64,000 bases of DNA from Bradyrhizobium sp. Ai1a-2 (GCF_000426245.1 NZ_AUEZ01000001.1:248001-312000); one strand, 5' to 3'; shown: positions 42,218 to 51,349, counted from the stretch's first letter. Translations and numbers: made by a program. The notes: generated by a model from the sequence alone, not told the origin.

Positions 42218-43522
42218 ATGGCACTCGATCCCTACACACGAGCGATGCTGCTGCACGAGACGCGCGCCCTGATGGCGCGGCTCGCCAGGGTGAAGTCGTT
42301 CGCGCTGCAGGAAACGATGTTGCCCGCCGCTGCGCTGCTTCCATCTGCCCAATCGGCCATCGACAAATATCTCGTGGTCGGACGCCGCCAGCTTCGTCGG
42401 AATCTGCGCCAGTATCTAGGCTGGCTGCAGCATCCCATCAGCGACGTGGCGACGCCGGAAGAGGCGCAGCGGCGGTTCACCATGCTTCGGCTGAAGTTCA
42501 ACGTGGTGCTGACGCAGTTTGACCTGTTCTCCGATGTCATCACGCAGCGGAGCGAGAACGAGATCGGGGTGTGGCTGGGCGGTCTCGACGTCGTCTCCGC
42601 CGACGCACTTGAGCTGCCGCCTTACTACACGGCGCCGCCGGTGATCTGCTACGTCGATCGCGACATTGGAGCTGCCATTCGCCGCGCGCGAACGCGGCTG
42701 CCGGGCGGCGGTATGAACCCGGTCGCCGTCATCCGGGTGCCGCGCGAGCGCATGGTCGGCACCGGCATTGCCTCGTCGCTGGTGCATGAGGTCGGACATC
42801 AGGCCGCGGCGCTACTCGATCTCGTCGGCTCGCTCCGGCCGATTCTCAAGGGGTTGCAGCGCGGATCGGTCGCAAGCCGGTTGCCATGGCAATTGTGGGA
42901 GCGGTGGATCTCGGAAATCGTCGCCGATTTCTGGTCGGTGGCTCGCGTGGGCGTCGCGTCGACCATCGGCCTCATGGGCGTGGTCAGCCTGCCCAGACCT
43001 TTCGTTTTCCGACTCAACGTCGACGATCCCCATCCGATGCCGTGGATACGCGTCAAGCTCAGTGCCGCGATGGGGGAGGCGCTCTACCCGCATCCGCAGT
43101 GGCAGCGCTTGGGCGCGCTGTGGGAGTCATACTATCCGCCGGTTGGGCTTGCGCTCGAGACGCAGACACTGCTCGCGCAATTGGTCGAGAGCATGCCGGC
43201 GTTCGTGTCGGTGCTGCTCCACCACCGCCCGAGGTCATTGTACGGGCGGTCGCTGCTCGAAGTGATGGATATTGCGCCACGGCAGCCGGCACGGCTCGCA
43301 GCGCTCTATCGCCGATGGGGCGCCAACCCGTCGGAAATGTATCGCGCACCGCCGACAATCGTGTTCGCCGTCATCGGCCAGGCGCGTGCCGACGGCGACA
43401 TCAGCGCCGAAGACGAATCCGCGCTGCTGTCGAAATTGCTGACCTACTGGGCGCTCCGCGCCACCGTGAACACAACCGAACTCTGCGCAGCGGTTCCTGC
43501 CATGCGCAAAGCCGCAGCCTAG
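42218..43522 (+). CDS. HExxH-containing protein, putative zinc metallopeptidase
   Basis: A 434-residue protein that I cannot place in a named family. Residues 187-200 read S-L-V-H-E-V-G-H-Q, a zinc-binding HExxH helix (His190, Glu191, His194). About 40 residues on, I-S-E-I-V-A-D-F-W (Glu233, Asp237) looks like the third-ligand helix of a gluzincin. The N-terminal 130 residues are helical and basic, and the C-terminal 180 are mixed. No signal peptide. Preceding GTG 42212 overlaps the upstream stop; ATG 42218 is chosen. As part of the sigma-54 cluster it may process the glycine-zipper proteins (inference). Confidence 0.72.
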   Translation: MALDPYTRAMLLHETRALMARLARVKSFALQETMLPAAALLPSAQSAIDKYLVVGRRQLRRNLRQYLGWLQHPISDVATPEEAQRRFTMLRLKFNVVLTQFDLFSDVITQRSENEIGVWLGGLDVVSADALELPPYYTAPPVICYVDRDIGAAIRRARTRLPGGGMNPVAVIRVPRERMVGTGIASSLVHEVGHQAAALLDLVGSLRPILKGLQRGSVASRLPWQLWERWISEIVADFWSVARVGVASTIGLMGVVSLPRPFVFRLNVDDPHPMPWIRVKLSAAMGEALYPHPQWQRLGALWESYYPPVGLALETQTLLAQLVESMPAFVSVLLHHRPRSLYGRSLLEVMDIAPRQPARLAALYRRWGANPSEMYRAPPTIVFAVIGQARADGDISAEDESALLSKLLTYWALRATVNTTELCAAVPAMRKAAA

Positions 43523-43543
43523 TGATTACCGATGGAGGATCAG

Positions 43544-45622
43544 ATGACGAGTGAGACCAGCAGCAGCAGCGAACGCGGTCGAGTGGTGGGCTTCGTGACC
43601 GATACCGGCCCCGGAAATAAAACACTTGGCCCGGTGGTCGATGCGCGCGTCGATGTCTACGGGCCGTTCGAGGCGTCACCCAGGAGAACACCGGATGCCC
43701 CGCCGAGGTCGGCGCAGACGGACGTGACGGGGGGCTACACCATCGAAAACCTCGATCCTGGACACTATTGGGCGATATGTGAGGCGTTCACCCGAACGGG
43801 ACGTCAGCCAAAGGGACATGCATTTCAGGTCGAGCCGGGAGGTTCAACGCGGCAGGATCTCCAGCTCGAGGTAGGCTTGCAGCTCTCCGCTACGATCCAG
43901 GCAGCAAGCGGCGATCGCGACAATGAGCTCGACACATCCAGCTTCGTGGAGGCGGGCACGCCGATCAAGCTTCGCGCGAACTATAGTCACGATCTGATGA
44001 AACAGACCCTGCTTAAGTTCGCGGCGAGCCAGGGAACTCTGATTCCGATTCCGAACTCTCCCGATGAGATGATGCTGATTACATCGGGCGTCAGCGGGGC
44101 GGTCGATCTTTGGGCCAATATCGCCGAGGCCAACAGCCCGAACATCACCGTTGCAACAAGTGTGATGGTGCTTCCCGCAAAGACCCAGCCAATCAGTGGC
44201 CAGATCGGTGTCACGCTGCAGCGTTCGGCTTCGATACCGACTCCTGACCTCGGACTATGGGCGGCGATCCGCACGCACGAGAAGGCGATCTCGTTCGGAG
44301 GCATCGGCACCGGAGTTGGCGGGCTGAAGGGCTATCAGGGTTTCATCGAGCAGGTCCTTTGCCGTGGCCCGAACGGGCTCGCGGTGCCGACCGATCCTTG
44401 CGAGCGCCATCCCGGCGTCGAACTGCTGGGGGAGAAATCGGCACTCGCCAAGCAACTCCCGCTGCACGGCATGGCTGCCTACGAGCTGCTCAAGACGGCG
44501 ACGGAAATCTTCCTGTTGTGGAATTGCGGGGTCGCAATACGCACGGCCGATTCCTGGGGAAATCCGCTGACGACGGCCGAGGAGGAAAGCGCGCGCACCG
44601 GGCTTCCGGTAGGGCAGGTTATATCCATGCTCGCCAATTTCCTTGGCAGCAATCGTCTGCCCTATATCGAGCGGATCGTGCGTACGGCGTTCCCTGGCTA
44701 TGTCAGCGGCAACAGCGTGTTCTGCACCAGTGTTTTGTCGCAACGCGTCGATTGCGTCTGCCTGATCGAGCTGATCTGGTCATACTGGCACGAGGAAGCG
44801 ATGCTCGTGCAGTCGATGAATGCCATCAGCCGCCGTTTCCAGAACGTCCGCGGCATGGGTGACCGTGATCCGCTCGCGCATGTGACGATCGATCCGCTCC
44901 GGCCGTTGAACAATCTGCTCTGGGGCTATGTTCAGGACGAGCAGAACCGGCTGACGGTCAACCGGCGCGGAGCGGAATACGACCATGAATACGGTATCGC
45001 GCTGCGGGGGAAGGCCATCCAGGCTCTGCGTCCGGCAGACAGCCGCTCGAAATTCCTGGAGGGATTCCACAATCTCCTGCACCTGTGCAGCATCTTCTAC
45101 AAGGAAGACAACGACACGACCGTTATCGCCGACGGCTTCCCGCTGCTCAATGCGTTGAAGGAGGTTCATCTCCTGCTGGCGCAGGGCGCGCACAACCAGT
45201 TCGGCGACTTGCCGTGGACCGCACGCGTCGAAATGCTGATGCAGCAATGGATGCTGGCGCGCCCGGAGATGCGCGACTTCCTGCAGAGCCGGCCGATGGT
45301 GCCCTATACCGAGGCGTGGATGCCGCAGGTTGACACCATGAAGACACTGCAGGGATGGACCGACGTCACCGTGACACATTTCCACGATCTCGCGGTGTTC
45401 GGAGAGCAGATCCTGCTGTCGGTCCGTTACGGCGACTGGATCGCCCTCAACGACGAGAACCACGCCAAGAACTGGGCGCGGTACTGGCGGCCGGAAATCC
45501 AGGGCTACATCCACGCCTATCGCACCGCCACCGGCATTGATCTCACCAATCCGGATACCGTCGACTACACCATGCCTGCCGTCCATCTGCAGAAGCGGCT
45601 GGCCCTGCAACGGACACGATGA
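43544..45622 (+). CDS. Unrecognised 692-residue protein with N-terminal Ig-like carboxypeptidase-regulatory fold
   Basis: Residues 10-110 resemble a carboxypeptidase-regulatory/SpaA-like beta sandwich: RGRVVGFVTDTG, LGPVVDARVDVYGPFE, and TDVTGGYTIENLDPGHYW. A second beta region follows to about 230 (VDLWANIAEANSPNITVATSVMVLP). The large rest is mainly helical, with Trp/Tyr-rich stretches (LIELIWSYWHEEAMLVQSMNAISRRF and FLEGFHNLLHLCSIFYKEDNDTT). I find no catalytic motif I can name. No signal peptide. ATG 43544 has GGAGG five bases upstream; ATG 43532 is the alternative. It is the fourth gene of the cluster, 21 bp after the HExxH gene. Confidence 0.75.
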   Translation: MTSETSSSSERGRVVGFVTDTGPGNKTLGPVVDARVDVYGPFEASPRRTPDAPPRSAQTDVTGGYTIENLDPGHYWAICEAFTRTGRQPKGHAFQVEPGGSTRQDLQLEVGLQLSATIQAASGDRDNELDTSSFVEAGTPIKLRANYSHDLMKQTLLKFAASQGTLIPIPNSPDEMMLITSGVSGAVDLWANIAEANSPNITVATSVMVLPAKTQPISGQIGVTLQRSASIPTPDLGLWAAIRTHEKAISFGGIGTGVGGLKGYQGFIEQVLCRGPNGLAVPTDPCERHPGVELLGEKSALAKQLPLHGMAAYELLKTATEIFLLWNCGVAIRTADSWGNPLTTAEEESARTGLPVGQVISMLANFLGSNRLPYIERIVRTAFPGYVSGNSVFCTSVLSQRVDCVCLIELIWSYWHEEAMLVQSMNAISRRFQNVRGMGDRDPLAHVTIDPLRPLNNLLWGYVQDEQNRLTVNRRGAEYDHEYGIALRGKAIQALRPADSRSKFLEGFHNLLHLCSIFYKEDNDTTVIADGFPLLNALKEVHLLLAQGAHNQFGDLPWTARVEMLMQQWMLARPEMRDFLQSRPMVPYTEAWMPQVDTMKTLQGWTDVTVTHFHDLAVFGEQILLSVRYGDWIALNDENHAKNWARYWRPEIQGYIHAYRTATGIDLTNPDTVDYTMPAVHLQKRLALQRTR

Positions 45623-45634
45623 GATGTGGCGGCC

Positions 45635-46699
45635 ATGTTCGACTTCACTTCGGCGCTCTATCTCGGGCTGCGCCACCCAAGCCCGTCGCTGTTGCCCTGG
45701 ATGGGGCTCACGACGGGCAAGCCCGCCGCCCTCGAACCGCCACCGGGCAGCGTCGCGACGGCTGGAAATTTCGCGGCGCTTGTCGGCTGCGAACGCGCGA
45801 CGCCGCTTGCCTCGACGCTGCATCTCTTTTGGGACCTTTTCGGATGGCTCGCACGAGATCGAGTGAGGATCTACATGGATAGCGGTACTTATGCCGTAGC
45901 AAAATGGGGCGTCGAGCGGGTCGCGGCGCGCGGAGTGGCCGTGCGCACGTTTGCCCACCATGACGTTGCAGGATTGCGCGCGCTGCTGCAGGGCGACCTC
46001 CGGGCAAACGACCGCGCCATCGTTGTCGCCGACGGCTTCTGTCCGAACTGCGGTCGGCCCGCGCCGATCGGCGAATTCTTGCAATGCGTTGAACCTCGCG
46101 GCGGCTACGTCGTGCTCGACGATACCCAGGCGCTGGGCGTGCTTGGAACGCTGGGTGGCGGTTCGCTGCGATGGCATGGTATCAGGTCGCCTGACGTCAT
46201 TGTTGGCAGCTCGCTCGCAAAGGGGTTTGGCGCACCGATGGCGATGCTTGCAGGCAACGCCGACGTCATCCGGCAATTCGAAGAGCAGAGCCAGACCCGC
46301 ATCCACTGCAGCCCTCCGTCGCTCGCGGCCCTGCATGCCGCGGACCATGCACTGTCGATCAATCGCGTGCAGGGCGATCGTTTGCGACACCGTCTGGCGC
46401 AACTGATACGGCGATTCCAGGCGGGGCTGGCTTCGATCGGCCTCGCCGCCGATGGCGGTCTGTTTCCGGTGCAGACGGTGCGGCCGTCGGGCCTTTCGGC
46501 GGAAAGCCTGCACCAGCGTTTGCGTCACGCCGGCATCCAGACCGTTCTGATGCGACATTGCCGCGACATCAGCCTACGCGTCGCGTTTCTCATCACGGCG
46601 CTGCACCGACATTCCGACATCGACTACGCAGTCAGCCAGATCGCGCGAGCTATCTCGCGTGCTTATTCCACCCATCAACCGACGGGGAGGGTATCATGA
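45635..46699 (+). CDS. PLP-dependent alpha-oxoamine-synthase-like aminotransferase-fold enzyme
   Basis: A 354-residue fold-type I PLP protein. The start DFTSALYLGLRHPS is the alpha-oxoamine synthase (BioF/KBL) opening. V-V-L-D-D-T-Q-A-L-G-V-L-G holds the Asp that pairs with the PLP ring nitrogen. S-S-L-A-K-G-F-G-A-P holds the Schiff-base Lys. IHCSPPSLAALHAADHAL and a C-terminal domain follow. The family joins an acyl-thioester to an amino acid. It is 30-40 residues shorter than BioF, and the region with the G-T-H loop is not evident, so substrate and activity are uncertain. GTG 45626 is an alternative start. Its stop overlaps the next start (ATGA). Confidence 0.8.
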   Translation: MFDFTSALYLGLRHPSPSLLPWMGLTTGKPAALEPPPGSVATAGNFAALVGCERATPLASTLHLFWDLFGWLARDRVRIYMDSGTYAVAKWGVERVAARGVAVRTFAHHDVAGLRALLQGDLRANDRAIVVADGFCPNCGRPAPIGEFLQCVEPRGGYVVLDDTQALGVLGTLGGGSLRWHGIRSPDVIVGSSLAKGFGAPMAMLAGNADVIRQFEEQSQTRIHCSPPSLAALHAADHALSINRVQGDRLRHRLAQLIRRFQAGLASIGLAADGGLFPVQTVRPSGLSAESLHQRLRHAGIQTVLMRHCRDISLRVAFLITALHRHSDIDYAVSQIARAISRAYSTHQPTGRVS

Positions 46700-49074
46700 C
46701 ATCGTATTTCGAGTTCGAGGCCATCCCGGAGATCGGCGAATTTCCGGCGCAAGAGTTCGAAGAGGAGCTTGCTGAAGGCGAAATCGAACAGGAATACGCT
46801 CGCCGCAGATGGGGTGCAGGGAGAGCGCCGTCGCGATATGTGCGAGGGCGGCGGCCTTCGCGGCCACCGATCAAGCCAAGGCGGTCCTGGCCGAGACCGC
46901 CATTCGGGCGGCGGCGCCGACCGCCCTATGAGGACGTGCCGCCGTCATTCCCTGTCATTCCATGGCGCGGATCGATTGCCTACGCTGAACCGCCCGTCGT
47001 GCTGCAGGACGAGCCGCCCCCGGCCGCTCCCGCGATGGACGAGCCGCAGGATCAACCCGCCTCCGGCGCACCTGACACCGCCGACGCGCAAGCCGACGCG
47101 CCGGCCGCGGACACAGAGACCTTCGAGTACGAGAGCGCCTTCGAGACCGGCAACGAATGGGAGTTCGGCGAATTCGAACTGACCGGGGAGGTGCCGTCAA
47201 ACCGGTATGTGAGGGATTTTTCCGGACCCGCCGCGGAATGCGTGGCAGCGTTGCGGACAGCAGGGAAGACCAAGGCCCAGGCGCTCGCCATCATCAATGC
47301 CCAGATTGACACGGCAATCAAGATGCTGCGCACGGCGGCCAGCAAATTGAAGCAGGGCGGCCGGTCGGCCGCGACGCGACAGACGTTCCTCAAGATCTTC
47401 AGGGTGACGCCTGAGTTCACACCGACATGGCTGAAACAGACCGCGGAGATCAAAGATCGCGGCGACGTTGTCGCGGTCCGTTGCAAGCGCGTGGCAGATC
47501 TATTGGCCAGCGGCAGACTGAAGCTATTCTGTCAGATCAATTCGACGAATTGTCCGGATTGCGGCAACGACAATAGCGACTTTGCCTGCTCGAGCTGGGG
47601 GCAGGAGAGCCGGGTGCCCGGCCGGAGCAACGTGATCTGCCTCGGAAACGCGTTTTGGCGGGACATGAAAGCTGGCCGGACCTCCTCGCTGTTGGCCACG
47701 CTGATGCATGAGCCTTTCCACATCTACTTCGGCCGCTACGTCACCGAGCATGTGGCGGACCGCGGAAAGTTCGGCGGCATTAATTGCATCGTGCGCTTCG
47801 TCTTCGAAGCCAACGGACGCAATGCACCCGATCGCGTCAACCAACGCTGCACGGCGATGGCCGTCAGGAAAGAACTGGAAGCGGAATCGCCCTTCGGCGA
47901 ATTTGAAACGCTCGAGTTCGAGGCTCCGGCCGCCATGGAGTTTGAGACGGCTGTTCGGATGCCGTCGCCGGGGGCTGTCCCCTGTCCAGGTTTGAAACTA
48001 CCCGAGGTGATCGACAAGTTCGAGTTTGATCGCGACAGGCTCCTGCCGCCCCACCTTGCGTTGCTCCAGCGCATTGCCCAATGCATCGTGGCGACGCAGA
48101 GCACGGGACGGCCGGTGCGTCAGGTGCGCGTCGTCGGCCACACCGATCCCGTTGGAGACGACGCCTACAATCTGGCGCTGGGGCGTCGGCGCGCCGAGCA
48201 GGTCAAGCTCGGTCTGCAGAAGGCGATCGAAGGCTTACGTCCGGTGCTCGCGGGGCGCATCGATATCCGCGTCGAAACCGCGGGGGAGGGGCAACCGATT
48301 GCCGGGAACGCCGCCGCGAGCCGTCGCGTCGAGATTTTCGTCGAAATCCCATTCCCCGTGCGACCCCCGCCGCCGCCCCGGCCAAGGGTGACCACCATTC
48401 CGCGACAGTGCAGGTTCCGCTCGACCGTGCACGGGCTCAAGTTCGTCAACTCATTCGCCCTGCCATCTGCGATCACAACACCGCTTTCCCGGCTCGGCAT
48501 TCCGATCGGCTCGGGCGGTTACGGGTTATGCGGGGGAATGTCGTCATTGGTCGGCGATCATTTCACCTTCGGCGTCCCGATCCCGGCCACGACGAGCATT
48601 CCGGCAACAGGAAGTGCTCTGCATACCAAGCTGGTCTCGCGTCAACTTGACTCGCTCAACCTCAACCTGTCCTCGATCGGGCCAGGTTTCGGTGCTCCGG
48701 TGCTGAAGTTCTTCGATTGGATGGGGCGTCCAACTTCGGGCGCCCCCAACAGCACCGCGGCGCTGACAACGCTCGAGCTTGCCCGGGTGATCGCGCGGCT
48801 TCGGCGCGGACAGGTCGTGGTGATCGGGCTGGTGCTGGTTGACCGGACGGGTTCGCTGACGGAGAACCACCAGGTGCTCGTCCACTGCGCGACCCTGAAA
48901 GCACCGGGACTGATTGAGCTCCACATCTACGATCCGAACTTCCCGATGCGCAATGACATCCGGATCGAGGTGAAGACGGTCAGCCGCGAAACGACGCCAA
49001 CGGAGCTTGTGGGTAGCACACGGCGACCCATTCGAGGCTTCTTCGTCATGCCGTTCACGCCGCAGCGACCTTGA
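46696..49074 (+). CDS. Composite protein: acidic leader, HExxH domain, OmpA-like domain, papain-like C-terminal domain
   Basis: A 792-residue multidomain protein. The start, SYFEFEAIPEIGEFPAQEF, is acidic/aromatic like the leaders of the two glycine-zipper proteins. A Pro/Arg-rich linker and a second EFE-type patch (142-165) follow. Residues 335-345 read L-M-H-E-P-F-H-I-Y-F, an HExxH zinc site (338-342). Residues 435-550 are OmpA-like peptidoglycan-binding (FEFDRDRLLPPH, VVGHTDPVGDDAYNLALGRRRAEQV). Residues 575-792 carry G-L-C-G-G-M (Cys612), N-H-Q-V-L-V (His725) and I-Y-D-P-N (Asp746), the pattern of a papain/C39-like hydrolase. No signal peptide. GGGAGGG precedes the ATG. The combination is new to me. 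Confidence 0.8.
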   Translation: MTSYFEFEAIPEIGEFPAQEFEEELAEGEIEQEYARRRWGAGRAPSRYVRGRRPSRPPIKPRRSWPRPPFGRRRRPPYEDVPPSFPVIPWRGSIAYAEPPVVLQDEPPPAAPAMDEPQDQPASGAPDTADAQADAPAADTETFEYESAFETGNEWEFGEFELTGEVPSNRYVRDFSGPAAECVAALRTAGKTKAQALAIINAQIDTAIKMLRTAASKLKQGGRSAATRQTFLKIFRVTPEFTPTWLKQTAEIKDRGDVVAVRCKRVADLLASGRLKLFCQINSTNCPDCGNDNSDFACSSWGQESRVPGRSNVICLGNAFWRDMKAGRTSSLLATLMHEPFHIYFGRYVTEHVADRGKFGGINCIVRFVFEANGRNAPDRVNQRCTAMAVRKELEAESPFGEFETLEFEAPAAMEFETAVRMPSPGAVPCPGLKLPEVIDKFEFDRDRLLPPHLALLQRIAQCIVATQSTGRPVRQVRVVGHTDPVGDDAYNLALGRRRAEQVKLGLQKAIEGLRPVLAGRIDIRVETAGEGQPIAGNAAASRRVEIFVEIPFPVRPPPPPRPRVTTIPRQCRFRSTVHGLKFVNSFALPSAITTPLSRLGIPIGSGGYGLCGGMSSLVGDHFTFGVPIPATTSIPATGSALHTKLVSRQLDSLNLNLSSIGPGFGAPVLKFFDWMGRPTSGAPNSTAALTTLELARVIARLRRGQVVVIGLVLVDRTGSLTENHQVLVHCATLKAPGLIELHIYDPNFPMRNDIRIEVKTVSRETTPTELVGSTRRPIRGFFVMPFTPQRP

Positions 49075-49145
49075 TCGGATCGCCGCGATGGGCATGGCGC
49101 TCACCGCGGCGGCCGCCTCGACTGCAGTGCGACGAGGATCGTGCC

Positions 49146-49973
49146 GTGATTATCGATTGCCATTGTCACGCAGGAAAGGGCGATGGGCTGACCGGTCCGT
49201 GGGATACGGCGGCGCCGCTCGGAAAGTATCTGCGCTGGGCGCAGCGGGCAGGGATCATCCGCACTGCGATCTTCGCCGCATTCCACTCCGACTATGCGAT
49301 CGCAAACCGTGAGGTCGCGCGAATCGTGGCAAGCCGGCCAGACCGGTTCTACGGATTGGCCTTCGTTCACGCCGCCCGCGACCGCGGACGCATCGGACAG
49401 ATGGTCAAGGTCGCGATCGAGCAGTACGGATTCGTCGGCATCAAGGTGCATCGATACGATGCGCGTCTGTCACGCGAAATCTGCGACGTGGCACGCGCGT
49501 TTTCGGTTCCAATCCTCTACGATCCGGTCGGCGAGGTTTCGATCGTCGAACTCGTAGCCACCGAATATCCGGATGTCGCATTCATCATCCCGCACATGGG
49601 AAGCTTCTCCGACGACTGGCGCGCGCAGCACAGCCTGATCGATTACCTGGCGCGGCATCCCAATATTTTCACCGATACATCCGGCGTGCGGCGCTTCGAG
49701 CTGCTTGAGCAGGCGGTGCAGAGGGCTGGCGCGCGCAAGATCCTGTTCGGATCCGACGGGCCTTGGCTTCACCCCGGAGTAGAACTGGAGAAAGTGCGGC
49801 TGCTCGGTCTGTCTCCGGCGGACCTGAAACTGGTGCTCGGCGGCAATTTCCTGAGACTAATCTCGGGACGACGACCTCAGCGGCCCGCCCTGCCTGAGAT
49901 GACCACCGTCGAAGCTGCTCCGTTGCAGGTCGCGTACCGGGATCCTTGGGGCATCGATCACTCCGAGAGCTGA
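49146..49973 (+). CDS. Amidohydrolase-2-family metal-dependent hydrolase
   Basis: A 275-residue TIM-barrel amidohydrolase. The metal site is D-C-H-C-H-A-G at the start, with Lys/His in G-I-K-V-H-R-Y, His in I-I-P-H-M-G-S and Asp in L-F-G-S-D-G-P-W. The family includes decarboxylases and lactonases acting on aromatic or cyclic acids; the substrate here is unknown. The GTG at 49146 begins the conserved V-I-I-D-C-H-C-H strand; no better start is near. It is the last gene of the rightward cluster, 71 bp after the composite gene. Its 3' end overlaps the convergent sigma-54 activator gene by 16 bp. Confidence 0.87.
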   Translation: MIIDCHCHAGKGDGLTGPWDTAAPLGKYLRWAQRAGIIRTAIFAAFHSDYAIANREVARIVASRPDRFYGLAFVHAARDRGRIGQMVKVAIEQYGFVGIKVHRYDARLSREICDVARAFSVPILYDPVGEVSIVELVATEYPDVAFIIPHMGSFSDDWRAQHSLIDYLARHPNIFTDTSGVRRFELLEQAVQRAGARKILFGSDGPWLHPGVELEKVRLLGLSPADLKLVLGGNFLRLISGRRPQRPALPEMTTVEAAPLQVAYRDPWGIDHSES

Positions 49974-51349
49974 CCACCGTCGCCGTTCCGATGGCGCTTG
50001 GCTGCGCGGCGCATCTGCAATGCGCGGTCCGTGACGCCGAGCCGGCGTGCTGCATCGCGCAGGCTTCCATTGCCTTTTTCCACCGCGATACGCGTTGCGG
50101 CATCGGCGGCAGCCTGGCTGATCTCCTTCAGGCCGACTCCAAGCGAGAGGGCATGGGCAATGGAGCGCTCGAATTCCGGAAGCCGCCAGTTGTCCTTCGA
50201 AGGGATCTCCGTCGGATGCTCGTCGTCAGGCAGATCGCCAATCGTAATGGGGCCGGGCCCTACGTGCCGGCTGCAGATGCGTACGATCAGCTGGCGTAGA
50301 TCGCGGACGTTGCCGGGATAGGGACGCTGGAGCAGATATTCCCGCACCGGAGGGTCGAAATCCGCCACCGAGAGATCGGGCAGCAGGGCACGCAGGAAAT
50401 GGCACGCTAGCGGCAGAACGTCTTCATGCCGTTCCCGCAGCGGAGGGAGGCGGAAGATCCATCCGCCAATGCGGTGATACAGGTCGTGGCGGAACTGACC
50501 GTTCGAAATGCTTTGCAAAAGGTCCCTGTTGGTCGCCGACACCAGGCGGAAGTCGCTGCGCCGCCAAGTGTTGCTGCCGACCCGCTTGTAGGTCCCTTCC
50601 TGAACGACTCGCAAAAGCTGTGCCTGCATGGCGGGAGACAGCTCGCCCACTTCGTCAAGGAACAAGGTGCCGCCATTCGCCTCCTCGAAGGCGCCGTCAC
50701 GGGTGCCAACAGCGCCGGTAAACGCACCTCGTTCGTGCCCAAAGAACTCGCTGCCTGAGAGTTCCGGCACGAGCGTGCTGCAGTCGACGGTCACGAGATC
50801 GTTGCGCGAAGCCCTCGGATCGAGCTCATGAACGAGCCGGCCGACCATCTCCTTCCCGGTGCCGCTCTCGCCGATCAGCAGCACCGCGGCATTGGTGAAG
50901 CGCCCGACCTCCACGATCTGGCGCAACGTCGCCTGCCAGGCTGGGCTCTCTCCGACGAGCTTCTTCACGGACGGAGCCTGGATCAATTCATCGACAACAT
51001 GCCACCGATCGAAACGCGCTTTGACCGTTTGGGCCATTTCAGGCCCCGACGACCGGAGAAGCACGTCCGACGCTCCCGCCAGCCGCAGCTGCCAGGCTTG
51101 CGCGCTGTCTATTTGAACTCCGGCGATGGGAACCGCCAGCACGCGCTTTGCCTTGTTGCTGCTGACTTCGCGCACGAGTTCGTAGAGTTCGTCATCAATG
51201 TGCGAGAAGCAGATGATCCCATCGTCTGCCGGCGCAGCAAAATCCAGCGATTGGGTTGCCACCCCGCCATCGGACAGCCAGTCGAGCATGGCCTTCCTGG
51301 CGAGCGCGTCCTTTGAACCACAAAAGTATATCCAAGGCTCCCGGTGCAT
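49958..51349 (-). CDS. Sigma-54-dependent transcriptional activator (NtrC-like)
   Basis: A 463-residue enhancer-binding protein. Residues 1-115 look like a receiver fold without the canonical Asp cluster (IDDELYELVREVSSNKAKRVLAVPI), so phosphorylation is doubtful. The AAA+ domain has Walker A G-E-S-G-T-G-K-E (160-167), the sigma-54-contacting G-A-F-T-G-A (208-213), Walker B G-T-L-F-L-D-E (227-233) and an Arg-finger region. A Fis-type helix-turn-helix (GSLRDAARRLGVTDRALQMRRAAKRHR) ends it. It is convergent with the seven-gene cluster that begins at a -24/-12 motif, which makes it the likely activator. How it is switched on is not visible. Confidence 0.93.
   Translation of the reverse strand: MHREPWIYFCGSKDALARKAMLDWLSDGGVATQSLDFAAPADDGIICFSHIDDELYELVREVSSNKAKRVLAVPIAGVQIDSAQAWQLRLAGASDVLLRSSGPEMAQTVKARFDRWHVVDELIQAPSVKKLVGESPAWQATLRQIVEVGRFTNAAVLLIGESGTGKEMVGRLVHELDPRASRNDLVTVDCSTLVPELSGSEFFGHERGAFTGAVGTRDGAFEEANGGTLFLDEVGELSPAMQAQLLRVVQEGTYKRVGSNTWRRSDFRLVSATNRDLLQSISNGQFRHDLYHRIGGWIFRLPPLRERHEDVLPLACHFLRALLPDLSVADFDPPVREYLLQRPYPGNVRDLRQLIVRICSRHVGPGPITIGDLPDDEHPTEIPSKDNWRLPEFERSIAHALSLGVGLKEISQAAADAATRIAVEKGNGSLRDAARRLGVTDRALQMRRAAKRHRNGDGGQLSE

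Noticed and set aside
44780..46558. 592-codon minus-strand frame across two cluster genes
   Set aside because: Overlaps two well-supported genes entirely and has antisense-type composition.
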